A stretch of DNA of 64,000 nt from Deltaproteobacteria bacterium (lineage in GTDB: Bacteria; Myxococcota_A; Polyangia; Polyangiales; Ga0077539): positions 1 to 64,000 of the forward strand of contig CANJUR010000018.1 in assembly GCA_947477565.1 (NCBI GenBank), in the 5' to 3' direction. Below the pieces are notes generated by a model that was not told the DNA's origin, made no database searches, and worked only from the letters and a program-made list of their open reading frames with translations. Positions 33,653 to 40,481 of the stretch are shown piece after piece; positions within the stretch are counted from its first letter, which is position 1, and each line of letters begins with the position of its first letter. A program made the position numbers and the translations under genes.

Positions 33653-34602
33653 AATGCCCACCCCTGCATCCAGGGCTTCGCGCGGTAGCGATCCCACGAG
33701 TCGGGCAGCACCGTGACCACGGGACCCTCGAGGCCGCCACGGGCGGCGAGCCGCAGCGCGGCGACCACGTTGGTGCCGGCCGAGCCCCCGACGAGGAGTC
33801 CTTCCTCCCGCACGAGCCGCCTCACCATCGCGAAGCTCTCCTCGTCGCTCACCCGCTCCGCCGCGTCGATCACGTCGCGGTGCAGGTTGTTCGGCACCTC
33901 GCTCGCGCCGATGCCCTCCACCGCGTAGGAGCCGTCCGCGCCAAGGCGACCCGTCTCGACCCAGTCCGCGAGCCCTGAGCCCAGCGGGTCCGCGAGCACC
34001 ACGCGAACGCCCGGCAGCGCCGCCTTCAAGCGCCGTCCAACGCCCGTGATAGTGCCTCCCGTGCCGACGCCCGCGACGAACGCGCCGACCCGCCCGCTGG
34101 TCTGTTCGAGTATCTCCGCGCCCGTCGTCTCCTCGTGGGCGCGCACGTTGGCGGGGTTGTTGAACTGGTCGGTGAGAAACCAGCCGTTCTCCTCGGCCAT
34201 CCGCCGCGCGACGCTGCGGAAGTTGTCGGGGCTCGACGGCGGCGCGTTGGGCGTGATGATCACCCGGGCGCCGAGCGCGGCGAGCGCCACGCGCTTGTCG
34301 ATCGACATCTTCTCCGGCATCACGCAGACGAGCCCGTAACCCCGCGTGGCGGCGACGAGCGCGAGCCCGACGCCGGTGTTTCCCGCCGTCGCCTCGATCA
34401 TTGTCATCCCGGCCCGGAGCACACCGCGGGCCTCGGCGTCTTCGACGATGGCGAGCGCGATGCGGTCCTTGATGGATCCCCCCGGGTTCATGTGCTCGCA
34501 CTTCACGAGCACGGGGACGGACAGGCCCCGTGCGATGCGCTCCAGCGGCACCAGCGGGGTGCGTCCGATGTGCTCCACGATGCCCTGACGGTCTCTCTTC
34601 AC
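33649..34602 (-). CDS. cysK: Cysteine synthase family PLP enzyme
   Basis: A 317-residue fold-type II PLP enzyme making cysteine from an activated serine and sulfide. Present are the PLP lysine motif NPGGSIKDR, the substrate loop EATAGNTGVGLA, the phosphate loop GVGTGGTITGVG and the C-terminal GGSAGTN. It has no CBS regulatory domain. Relatives include CysK, CysM and cystathionine beta-synthase; which substrate is used cannot be read from the sequence. GTG 34602 starts 9 bp after the flavoprotein stop. In the operon it would consume sulfide. Confidence 0.88.
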   Translation of the reverse strand: MKRDRQGIVEHIGRTPLVPLERIARGLSVPVLVKCEHMNPGGSIKDRIALAIVEDAEARGVLRAGMTMIEATAGNTGVGLALVAATRGYGLVCVMPEKMSIDKRVALAALGARVIITPNAPPSSPDNFRSVARRMAEENGWFLTDQFNNPANVRAHEETTGAEILEQTSGRVGAFVAGVGTGGTITGVGRRLKAALPGVRVVLADPLGSGLADWVETGRLGADGSYAVEGIGASEVPNNLHRDVIDAAERVSDEESFAMVRRLVREEGLLVGGSAGTNVVAALRLAARGGLEGPVVTVLPDSWDRYRAKPWMQGWAL

Positions 34603-34611
34603 GGGTGCCCT

Positions 34612-35769
34612 CTACAGCTTCGTGTACAGCCACGACTTCTCGAAGAGCACCTTGCCGAGGTGCCAGCGCCAGCTCGGGGTCCGCACCTTCACCGTGGGCT
34701 TCGGCTCCGCGTAGAAGTCACCACCACCGAGGCCCGCCTCGCCGTTACCGGTCTCGAGGAAGCATTCGCCGTGGCCGTTGAAGCGCTCCGTAGCGCCGCG
34801 CCCGAGCACCGCGGCTGCGATGTTCTTCGCGACCACCTCGGCCTGGCCGTGAGCGAAGACGCCCGCCTTGGGAAGCGGCTTGCCGAGCTTGAGCGGAATC
34901 GAGACGACGTCGCCGAGCGCGTACACCCCCGGGAAGCGCGTCTCCAGCGTGTGGCGATCGACGGAGACCCAGCCCGTCTCGCTCGCCATCGGGCTCTCGC
35001 GGACGACCCGGGGTGCCCGGTGGGGAGGGACGTACGCGAGCAGGTCGAAGTCCGCCGCCGCGCCGTTCGCGAACGCGAGCCGCCGCGCCGCCGCATCGAC
35101 GGACGTCACCTGGTGCTCGGGGTGGTAGGGGATGCCCCTGGCTTCGAGCAGCTGCTTCACGGCGCCCGACATCTCGGGACCGGCGACGCCCATCGGACCG
35201 GGCTCTGCGGCGTAGACGTCGATCGTCACGGCCTCACGCAGACCGCGCTTGCGAAGGTACGCGTCGATGAGCAGCGCCCCCTCGTACGGAGCGGCCGGGC
35301 ACTTGTACGCCGGCGCCGCGGTCAGCACGACGATGCGCCCCTTCCGCGTGGCTTCGAGCGCCGCGCGCAGACTCTCCGCTCCGGCCAGCGTGTAGAAGTT
35401 GTGCCCCGCGTCCGTCAGGCCGGGCACCAGCTCGGGAGCCAGCTCGGCTCCGAGCGTGACGATGAGGTAGTCGGCGTCGAGCGCCTCTCCGGCCACCGTG
35501 ACGCGACGCGCCTCGGGGTCGATCTTCTCGACCTCGCCGAGGCGCACCTCGATGCCCTTGCGCTCGAGGCCCTTGAGCGGGCGCTTGATGCTCGCAGCGT
35601 CGCGGTCGCCAACCATCAGCCACAGCAACGACGGCGCGAAGAGGTGCTCGCGCTCCCGGTCCACCAGCACAACGCGATGCTCGCGAGGTAGCAGCTTGCG
35701 GAGCGCGCGGGCGGCGACGACACCGCCGACGCCCCCGCCGAGAATCACGATCGTCTTGCGCGCGCTCAT
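34612..35769 (-). CDS. Sulfide:quinone oxidoreductase-like flavoprotein
   Basis: A 385-residue pyridine-nucleotide-disulfide-type flavoprotein with the FAD motif IVILGGGVGGVVAARAL. Cys residues in APAYKCPAAPYEG and GECFLETGNGEAGLG occupy the places of the redox pair in SQR/FCSD-like enzymes, which oxidise sulfide to polysulfide. The NAD-type second Rossmann segment is short, consistent with SQR. The C terminus (KVLFEKSWLYTKL) is amphipathic and may bind the membrane. ATG 35769 overlaps the DsrE stop (TGATG). Fits the sulfide-responsive operon. Confidence 0.85.
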   Translation of the reverse strand: MSARKTIVILGGGVGGVVAARALRKLLPREHRVVLVDREREHLFAPSLLWLMVGDRDAASIKRPLKGLERKGIEVRLGEVEKIDPEARRVTVAGEALDADYLIVTLGAELAPELVPGLTDAGHNFYTLAGAESLRAALEATRKGRIVVLTAAPAYKCPAAPYEGALLIDAYLRKRGLREAVTIDVYAAEPGPMGVAGPEMSGAVKQLLEARGIPYHPEHQVTSVDAAARRLAFANGAAADFDLLAYVPPHRAPRVVRESPMASETGWVSVDRHTLETRFPGVYALGDVVSIPLKLGKPLPKAGVFAHGQAEVVAKNIAAAVLGRGATERFNGHGECFLETGNGEAGLGGGDFYAEPKPTVKVRTPSWRWHLGKVLFEKSWLYTKL

Positions 35770-36122
35770 CAGAACACCAGCACCTTGTCGGCCCACTGGG
35801 TCCAGCCGGTGAGCTCGTCGAGCGTGCTCCGCTTCGTGCCCTCGGCGAGCTCGGTGTCAGCGATTCCGCGTGCGTCCATGCACGTTCCGCAGACGCCGAT
35901 CTCGGCTCCCTGACGCCCGGGGCCCCTCAGCATCACCTCGACATTGTAGTAGCCCGTCGGAACCTTCTGGTGAGCCTTCGCGCAGCTCGCCGCGTCGCCG
36001 ATGAGGAAGATCTTCACCGCCTCTCCTTCGCGCTTCGAGAGGGATCCGGCGAGGCGTAGGCCGTTGAAGCTGCGCTCGGTGCCGTAGGGCGGATCGTTCA
36101 AGATGAAGAGCGTCTTCGCCAT
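35769..36122 (-). CDS. DsrE-family sulfur carrier-like protein
   Basis: A 117-residue protein of the DsrE/DsrF-like fold: MAKTLFILNDPPYGTERSFN, LSKREGEAVKIFLIGDA and the conserved Cys motif GVCGTCMDARGI, whose Cys carries sulfur in related proteins. Cys is also found in AASCAKAHQK. It starts 2 bp after the MFS-rhodanese stop and is coupled to the flavoprotein gene. Probably a persulfide carrier or sulfur relay protein in the cytoplasm. Confidence 0.88.
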   Translation of the reverse strand: MAKTLFILNDPPYGTERSFNGLRLAGSLSKREGEAVKIFLIGDAASCAKAHQKVPTGYYNVEVMLRGPGRQGAEIGVCGTCMDARGIADTELAEGTKRSTLDELTGWTQWADKVLVF

Positions 36123-36124
36123 GA

Positions 36125-37678
36125 TCAGGTTCCTTGTGAGCTCAGTTGCAACCAGGCTTGCGTCCCGCCGCAGAGGGGGCGCACCGAGGTGAAGCCCATC
36201 GCCCGCAGCTGCTCCGCCGCGCGGTCCGAGCGCCCGCCTCCCTTGCCGCACGCAGTGACCACGAAGGCGTCCCTCGGAATCTCCCCGACGCCCAGGGCGA
36301 GAGCGTCTACCGGGATGTTGACCGCTCCCTCGACATGACCCGCCGCGAACTCCTCCGGCGAGCGCACGTCGATGACCACGGCGTCCGACCGCTGCCGCAG
36401 CGCCGCGGCCTCGAGGCACGTCGGCTCGACCGTGGCCTTGATCGGCAGCGGTCGCTGGAGCGTCTCGCGCATCCGCACGGCCACGATGAGACCGGAGGCG
36501 AAGGTGAGCGCGGCCACGAGCCACATCGCCGCGGGCAGCCCGAAGGCGTCCGCAGTCACGCCCGCGAGCAGTGCGCCGATCGCGTAGCCGAGGTCGCGCC
36601 AGAGGCGGTACACGCCCACAGACGACGCGCGCCACGAGGGATGGGCCACGTCTCCGATCGCGGCGAGCAGCGTCGGGTACACCATCGCGGTGCCCACCCC
36701 GAGCAGGGCCGCGCCTGTTGCGAAGCCCGAGAAGCCGCGCGCTAGGACGACGAACACGATGCCCACGGACTGCACCCACATGCCCGCGGCGATGAGCCAC
36801 TTGCGGCCGACGCGGTCGGACAGGGCGCCGGTGACGAGCTGCGAGACGCCCCAGGTCGCGGGATAGATGGCGGCGAGCGTCCCGATCTGCCGGAGGCTCA
36901 TGTGCGCGGCGGAGAAGAAGAGGGGAAAGAGGCCCCAGGCCATGCCGTCGTTGAGGTTGTTCACCAGGCCGGCCTGGCTGACGCTGGAGAGGTTCTTGTC
37001 GGTGAGGGTGGTGCGCCAGAAGACCTCCCGCTGGGTGGGGGCCTCCGAGGCCGGGAGGGCGCCGTGGAGCTTCGACTCCGCGGCGACGTGGTGCTTCGTC
37101 TCCCGCACCACGAAGGCCGAGAGGGCCAGTCCCACCGCGACGAAGCCCACCCCGAGGTAGAAGGGCTCCGGGCGCAGGCCGTAGCGCGCCGCGATGAGGC
37201 CGGTGGCGAGGGCGCTCGCGGCGACGGCGAAGTAGCCCGCGAACTCGTTGAGCCCCATGGCGAGGCCTCGCTTCTGCGGCCCCGCGAGGTCGATCTTCAT
37301 GATGACCGTGGTGGACCACGTGAGGCCCTGGCTCACCCCGAGCAGGGCGTTGGCGAAGAGCACCCACGACCAGCTCGGCGCCCACATCAGGAGGAAGGGC
37401 ACCGGGGCCGCCACGAGCCAGCCGCCGACGAGGACGTGCTTGCGCCCGAAGCGGTCGGACAAGCGCCCCGCGAGGTAGTTGGTGAGCGCCTTGGTGACGC
37501 CGAACACCACAATGAACGAGAGCACCGCGCTCTTCGCTGCGAGGTGGAACTCCTGCTCCGCGATGGGCGGGAGGATGGTGCGCTCCATGCCGACCATCGC
37601 CCCGACGAAGGCGTTGACCACCACCAGCAGGGAGAACTGGGCGAGGTTGTGGCGGAGCCCGAGTCGCACGTCGCTCAT
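36125..37678 (-). CDS. MFS transporter fused to a C-terminal rhodanese domain
   Basis: A 517-residue protein. Residues 1 to ~410 are a twelve-helix major-facilitator transporter (loop motif GRLSDRFGRKHVL and the matching GALSDRVGRKWLI in the second half). Residues ~420-510 form a rhodanese domain (DAVVIDVRSPEEFAAGHVEG) facing the cytoplasm. The active loop CGKGGGR has seven positions (Cys-x5-Arg), the length typical of Cdc25/arsenate-reductase rhodaneses rather than the six-position sulfurtransferase loop. ATG 37678 overlaps the upstream stop (ATGA). Possible roles: export of a sulfur or arsenic oxyanion coupled to its conversion. Confidence 0.88.
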   Translation of the reverse strand: MSDVRLGLRHNLAQFSLLVVVNAFVGAMVGMERTILPPIAEQEFHLAAKSAVLSFIVVFGVTKALTNYLAGRLSDRFGRKHVLVGGWLVAAPVPFLLMWAPSWSWVLFANALLGVSQGLTWSTTVIMKIDLAGPQKRGLAMGLNEFAGYFAVAASALATGLIAARYGLRPEPFYLGVGFVAVGLALSAFVVRETKHHVAAESKLHGALPASEAPTQREVFWRTTLTDKNLSSVSQAGLVNNLNDGMAWGLFPLFFSAAHMSLRQIGTLAAIYPATWGVSQLVTGALSDRVGRKWLIAAGMWVQSVGIVFVVLARGFSGFATGAALLGVGTAMVYPTLLAAIGDVAHPSWRASSVGVYRLWRDLGYAIGALLAGVTADAFGLPAAMWLVAALTFASGLIVAVRMRETLQRPLPIKATVEPTCLEAAALRQRSDAVVIDVRSPEEFAAGHVEGAVNIPVDALALGVGEIPRDAFVVTACGKGGGRSDRAAEQLRAMGFTSVRPLCGGTQAWLQLSSQGT

Positions 37679-38415
37679 CGCGGCGCCTCCGGCCGTCCGC
37701 GGTTGGCGCGGAGGATGTGTTCCATGGCGTCGGGCTTCGGAGCGACCTCTGCGAGCGCGGCGACGAAGTCTTCGCGGGTCATCGAGAGCTGCGGGTTGCA
37801 TCGCTTCTCGAAGGCGATGGTGCTCGACGGCTTGCCGCTCATCCCCGCGCCGCAGAGGGAGCCCGCGAAGTGGCCGGGGAAGACCTCCAGGTCACCCGGG
37901 AGCGTGAGCACCTTCGCGTGCAGGCTGTCGTAGAGCTCGCCGGCGCTCTCTCGCGCCCGCCCGGGGAGGTCGGGTCGCCCGACGGCGCCGACGAAGAGGG
38001 TGTCGCCCGTGAGCACGAACCAGGGCTCGGCGCCGCGGCGCAGGTCGGTCACGACGAGGCACACGCTCTCGGGCGTATGCCCCGGGGTGTGGAGCACCGT
38101 CAGCCGCGTGTTGCCGAGGGCGATCTCCTGCCCGTCGGTGAGGGCCTCGAAGGGCAGCGACACGTCCGCGGACTCGTGCAGGCAATACGAGGCGCCCACC
38201 CGTCGGGCCAGCGCGGGGCCGCCCGAGCGATGATCGGCGTGGACGTGGGTGTCGATGACGTGGGTGATGCGCATCCCCTTCGCGGCGGCGAACGCGATGT
38301 ACGCGTCGACCTCCGACTCGCGCGCATCGACGACGGCGCAGAGCCCCAGCGTGCCGCAGCCGAGGAGGTACGCCGCGCACCCGGTCTCGAAGGCGTAGTA
38401 CGGCTTGAAGATCAT
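37675..38415 (-). CDS. Persulfide dioxygenase-like MBL hydrolase
   Basis: A 246-residue metallo-beta-lactamase-fold protein. The metal ligands THVHADHRSGG (HxHxDH), HTPGHTPES, TGDTLFVGAVGRPDL and FPGHFAGSLCG are those of ETHE1/Blh-type persulfide dioxygenases, which oxidise glutathione persulfide to sulfite. Most members bind one iron. ATG 38415 overlaps the regulator stop (ATGA). Blh next to an ArsR-type sulfide sensor is a known pairing, which supports the call. Confidence 0.87.
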   Translation of the reverse strand: MIFKPYYAFETGCAAYLLGCGTLGLCAVVDARESEVDAYIAFAAAKGMRITHVIDTHVHADHRSGGPALARRVGASYCLHESADVSLPFEALTDGQEIALGNTRLTVLHTPGHTPESVCLVVTDLRRGAEPWFVLTGDTLFVGAVGRPDLPGRARESAGELYDSLHAKVLTLPGDLEVFPGHFAGSLCGAGMSGKPSSTIAFEKRCNPQLSMTREDFVAALAEVAPKPDAMEHILRANRGRPEAPR

Positions 38416-39098
38416 GAGCTCACCGCCCCGCGGGCGGTCGCCACGCGCCATCCGCGGGCGCGCCAGTCGGGGACGCCCTGCTCCATGCGATGGGCGGTGT
38501 AGCCCTTCTTGCGCAGCAGCTCGACCGCCTCGACGGCCATCACGCAGTACGGCCCGCGGCAGTAGGCGACGACCTCGCGGTCCCTGGGCAGCTCCTTCAG
38601 TCGGGCCTTGAGCTCATCGACCGGGATGGAGACCGCCCGCGGGATGTGCCCGGCGCGAAACTCCTCGGCGGGGCGCACGTCGAGCACGGTGACCTCTCCC
38701 CGGCGCACCCGGCCGATGAGCTCGTCGCCCCCGACCGCCTCGGCGCTGCCGCGGCCCTCGAAGTAGGCGCGGGTCACCTGCTCGACCTCCGCGAGGCGCG
38801 ACTCGGCGAGGCCCCGCAACGAGACGAAGAACCGGCACACCTCATCGTCTGCGAGCCGGTACTCGACGTAGAGGCCCTTCTTGTGGGCCTCCACGAGCCG
38901 CGCCGCCAGTAGAACCTTCAGGTGCTGAGAAGCGTTGGCCACCGAGAGGGAGCTCAGCCCGGCGAGCGCCTCGACGGTGCGAGGACAGTTGCACAGCAGG
39001 TCGAGCAGCTCGACGCGCTTGGGCGACGAGGTGGCCTTGCCGATGCGGGCGAGCTGCTCGTAGATGCCGTCCTTGAAGCGCCGGTGGGTGATCGTCAT
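38412..39098 (-). CDS. ArsR-type sulfide-sensing repressor fused to rhodanese
   Basis: A 228-residue fusion. Residues ~15-100 form an ArsR winged helix (KRVELLDLLCNCPRTVEALA, LSVANASQHLKVLLAARLVE). Cys36, Cys38 and Cys88 (DDEVCRFF) sit where BigR/SqrR sensors have their redox Cys pair. Residues ~125-225 are a rhodanese domain with YCRGPYCVMAVEAVELL. BigR/SqrR proteins release DNA when per- or polysulfides join the two Cys. It heads the eight-gene sulfur operon. ATG 39098 lies 10 bp after a palindrome; no ribosome site separates them. Confidence 0.9.
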   Translation of the reverse strand: MTITHRRFKDGIYEQLARIGKATSSPKRVELLDLLCNCPRTVEALAGLSSLSVANASQHLKVLLAARLVEAHKKGLYVEYRLADDEVCRFFVSLRGLAESRLAEVEQVTRAYFEGRGSAEAVGGDELIGRVRRGEVTVLDVRPAEEFRAGHIPRAVSIPVDELKARLKELPRDREVVAYCRGPYCVMAVEAVELLRKKGYTAHRMEQGVPDWRARGWRVATARGAVSS

Positions 39099-39105
39099 GT
39101 CGACG

Positions 39106-39134
39106 CATATTCAATCGTACACTTGAATAGTCAA
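39106..39134 (-). promoter_or_regulatory. Likely promoter of the sulfur operon
   Basis: On the minus strand TTGACT (39134-39129) is followed after 17 bp by AATATG (39111-39106). The -35 fits well and the -10 poorly. The palindrome fills the spacer. Transcription would begin near 39099, almost at the ATG, so the mRNA may be leaderless. Confidence 0.45.
39108..39129. promoter_or_regulatory. Operator of the sulfur operon
   Basis: TATTCAA (39108-39114) and TTGAATA (39123-39129) form a perfect 7-bp inverted repeat around 8 bp, much like AT-rich sites bound by BigR/SqrR. It overlaps the likely promoter and lies 10 bp before the regulator ATG, fitting autorepression. Confidence 0.7.
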
Positions 39135-39431
39135 GTGGTGGAGCAAGGGTCCGTCGGAGCGAGCGCGCTCCGTGGCATCGCTTCACATCGCCTTCACATC
39201 GCCTTCGCGGCGCGATGGCGTCGATGTGCTGCGACGGCGAAGCTCTCGTCCCGGTACCGGAGCGCCTGCCGGCAGTATTCGGTCTCATCGAGGCGCCGCC
39301 GTCGGCGATGCGTCGGAAGTCGGTGCTGATCCCTCCATCGCGCACTCTCCCGTCGAAGGCTCCGACGCGGCACCGCATGGGCTGATCGTCGGCGAGGACG
39401 CTCCCTCCGCGAGAGGAGGGCTCCCCACTCA
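39135..39431. other. Intergenic region upstream of sulfur operon
   Basis: No gene is called. On the plus strand a short tandem of TTCACATCGCC occurs around 39180-39203. Frames on the minus strand are open for 80 codons but have no recognisable content. The region separates the end of the left-hand metal operon (39432) from the sulfur operon promoter. Confidence 0.4.
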
Positions 39432-40481
39432 TCAGTGGCGGTGCCGATGGTGCGCGTCGGGCGTGTGCGGGTGCTCGTGGGCCAGCGGCGCATGGTGGTG
39501 CGCGTGCGCGTGCGGCTCCCCGGGCGGGTCGTCGGCGCCGTGCTCGTGACGGTGGTGCTCGTCGTGGACGTGCGCGTGGGTGTGGTCGAGCGGGTCGTGC
39601 GTGTGGGCGTGCCCATGGCGCTCCCGCAGCAGGAGCGCGACCCCCGCGGCCATCACGGCCATCGCGAGCCCGTCGGACCACCCGAGGCGCTCGCCGGTGA
39701 GGAAGGTCGCCGCCAGCGCGCCGATGAATGGCGCCGTCGCGAAGTACGCCGCCTCGCGCGCCGCCCCCACGAGCCGCAGCGCGTAGGCGTCGAGCACCAC
39801 GCTCGCGCCGTAGCTCACGCTCCCCAGGGCGAGCGCCGCTGCGGCGACGCGGGGGGAAGGGAGCCGCCCCGCGACGGCGAGCCCGAGGACGAGGTTGAAG
39901 GACCCCGCCGCGAGGGTCTTCACCCGCACAAGCGCGAAGGGGTCGCGCAGCGAGAGCCGTTGGGTGACGTTGTTGTCGAGCGCCCACGCCGCGCAGGCGC
40001 CCGCGAGGAGCAGTACGCCGAGCGTGTCCGCGCGGTGCGATCCGGGCTGGAGCCGCAGGATCACGGCGCCCGAGAGGATGAACACCATCGCCCCCGCGGC
40101 GTAGCGCCCGAGGTGCTCGCGAAACACCAGGACGGCGAGGGCGATCGTGAAGGGTGCCTCCAGGTTGAGGAGCAGCGAACCCGTGACGGCGCTCGTGCGC
40201 TGGAGCCCGAGGAGCATCAACAGCGGACCCGCGACGCCGCCGGCCAGCACCACGACCGCGAGCTTCGGCACGTCGGCGCGAACGAGCGGGGCCTCCGTGG
40301 TGGCGGGTCGCACGCGGCGGTAGATCGTGAGCGCGAGGCCCGCGCCCAGGTACAGCAGCCCCGCGAGGACCTGCGGGCTCACGTCTCCGAGCAGGCGCTT
40401 CGAGAGCGGCGCCGAGACGCCGAACAGCGCCGCAGCGAGGAGCCCCAGCGCGGCCCCTCTCGACGCCTCCCAGCGGCTCAC
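39432..40481 (-). CDS. EamA/DMT transporter with His-rich tail
   Basis: A 349-residue membrane protein with ten predicted helices in two EamA repeats (LGLLAAALFGVSAPLSKRLL near the N terminus, LALGSVSYGASVVLDAYALR in the second half). The last ~60 residues are a tail with about 25 His (HGHAHTHDPLDHTHAHVHDE and more), a likely cytoplasmic metal-binding segment as in cation exporters. GTG 40481 overlaps the RND pump stop (GTGA). As the final gene of the BlaI-regulated efflux operon it may export or buffer the same metal, though many DMT proteins carry organic solutes. Confidence 0.85.
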   Translation of the reverse strand: MSRWEASRGAALGLLAAALFGVSAPLSKRLLGDVSPQVLAGLLYLGAGLALTIYRRVRPATTEAPLVRADVPKLAVVVLAGGVAGPLLMLLGLQRTSAVTGSLLLNLEAPFTIALAVLVFREHLGRYAAGAMVFILSGAVILRLQPGSHRADTLGVLLLAGACAAWALDNNVTQRLSLRDPFALVRVKTLAAGSFNLVLGLAVAGRLPSPRVAAAALALGSVSYGASVVLDAYALRLVGAAREAAYFATAPFIGALAATFLTGERLGWSDGLAMAVMAAGVALLLRERHGHAHTHDPLDHTHAHVHDEHHRHEHGADDPPGEPHAHAHHHAPLAHEHPHTPDAHHRHRH

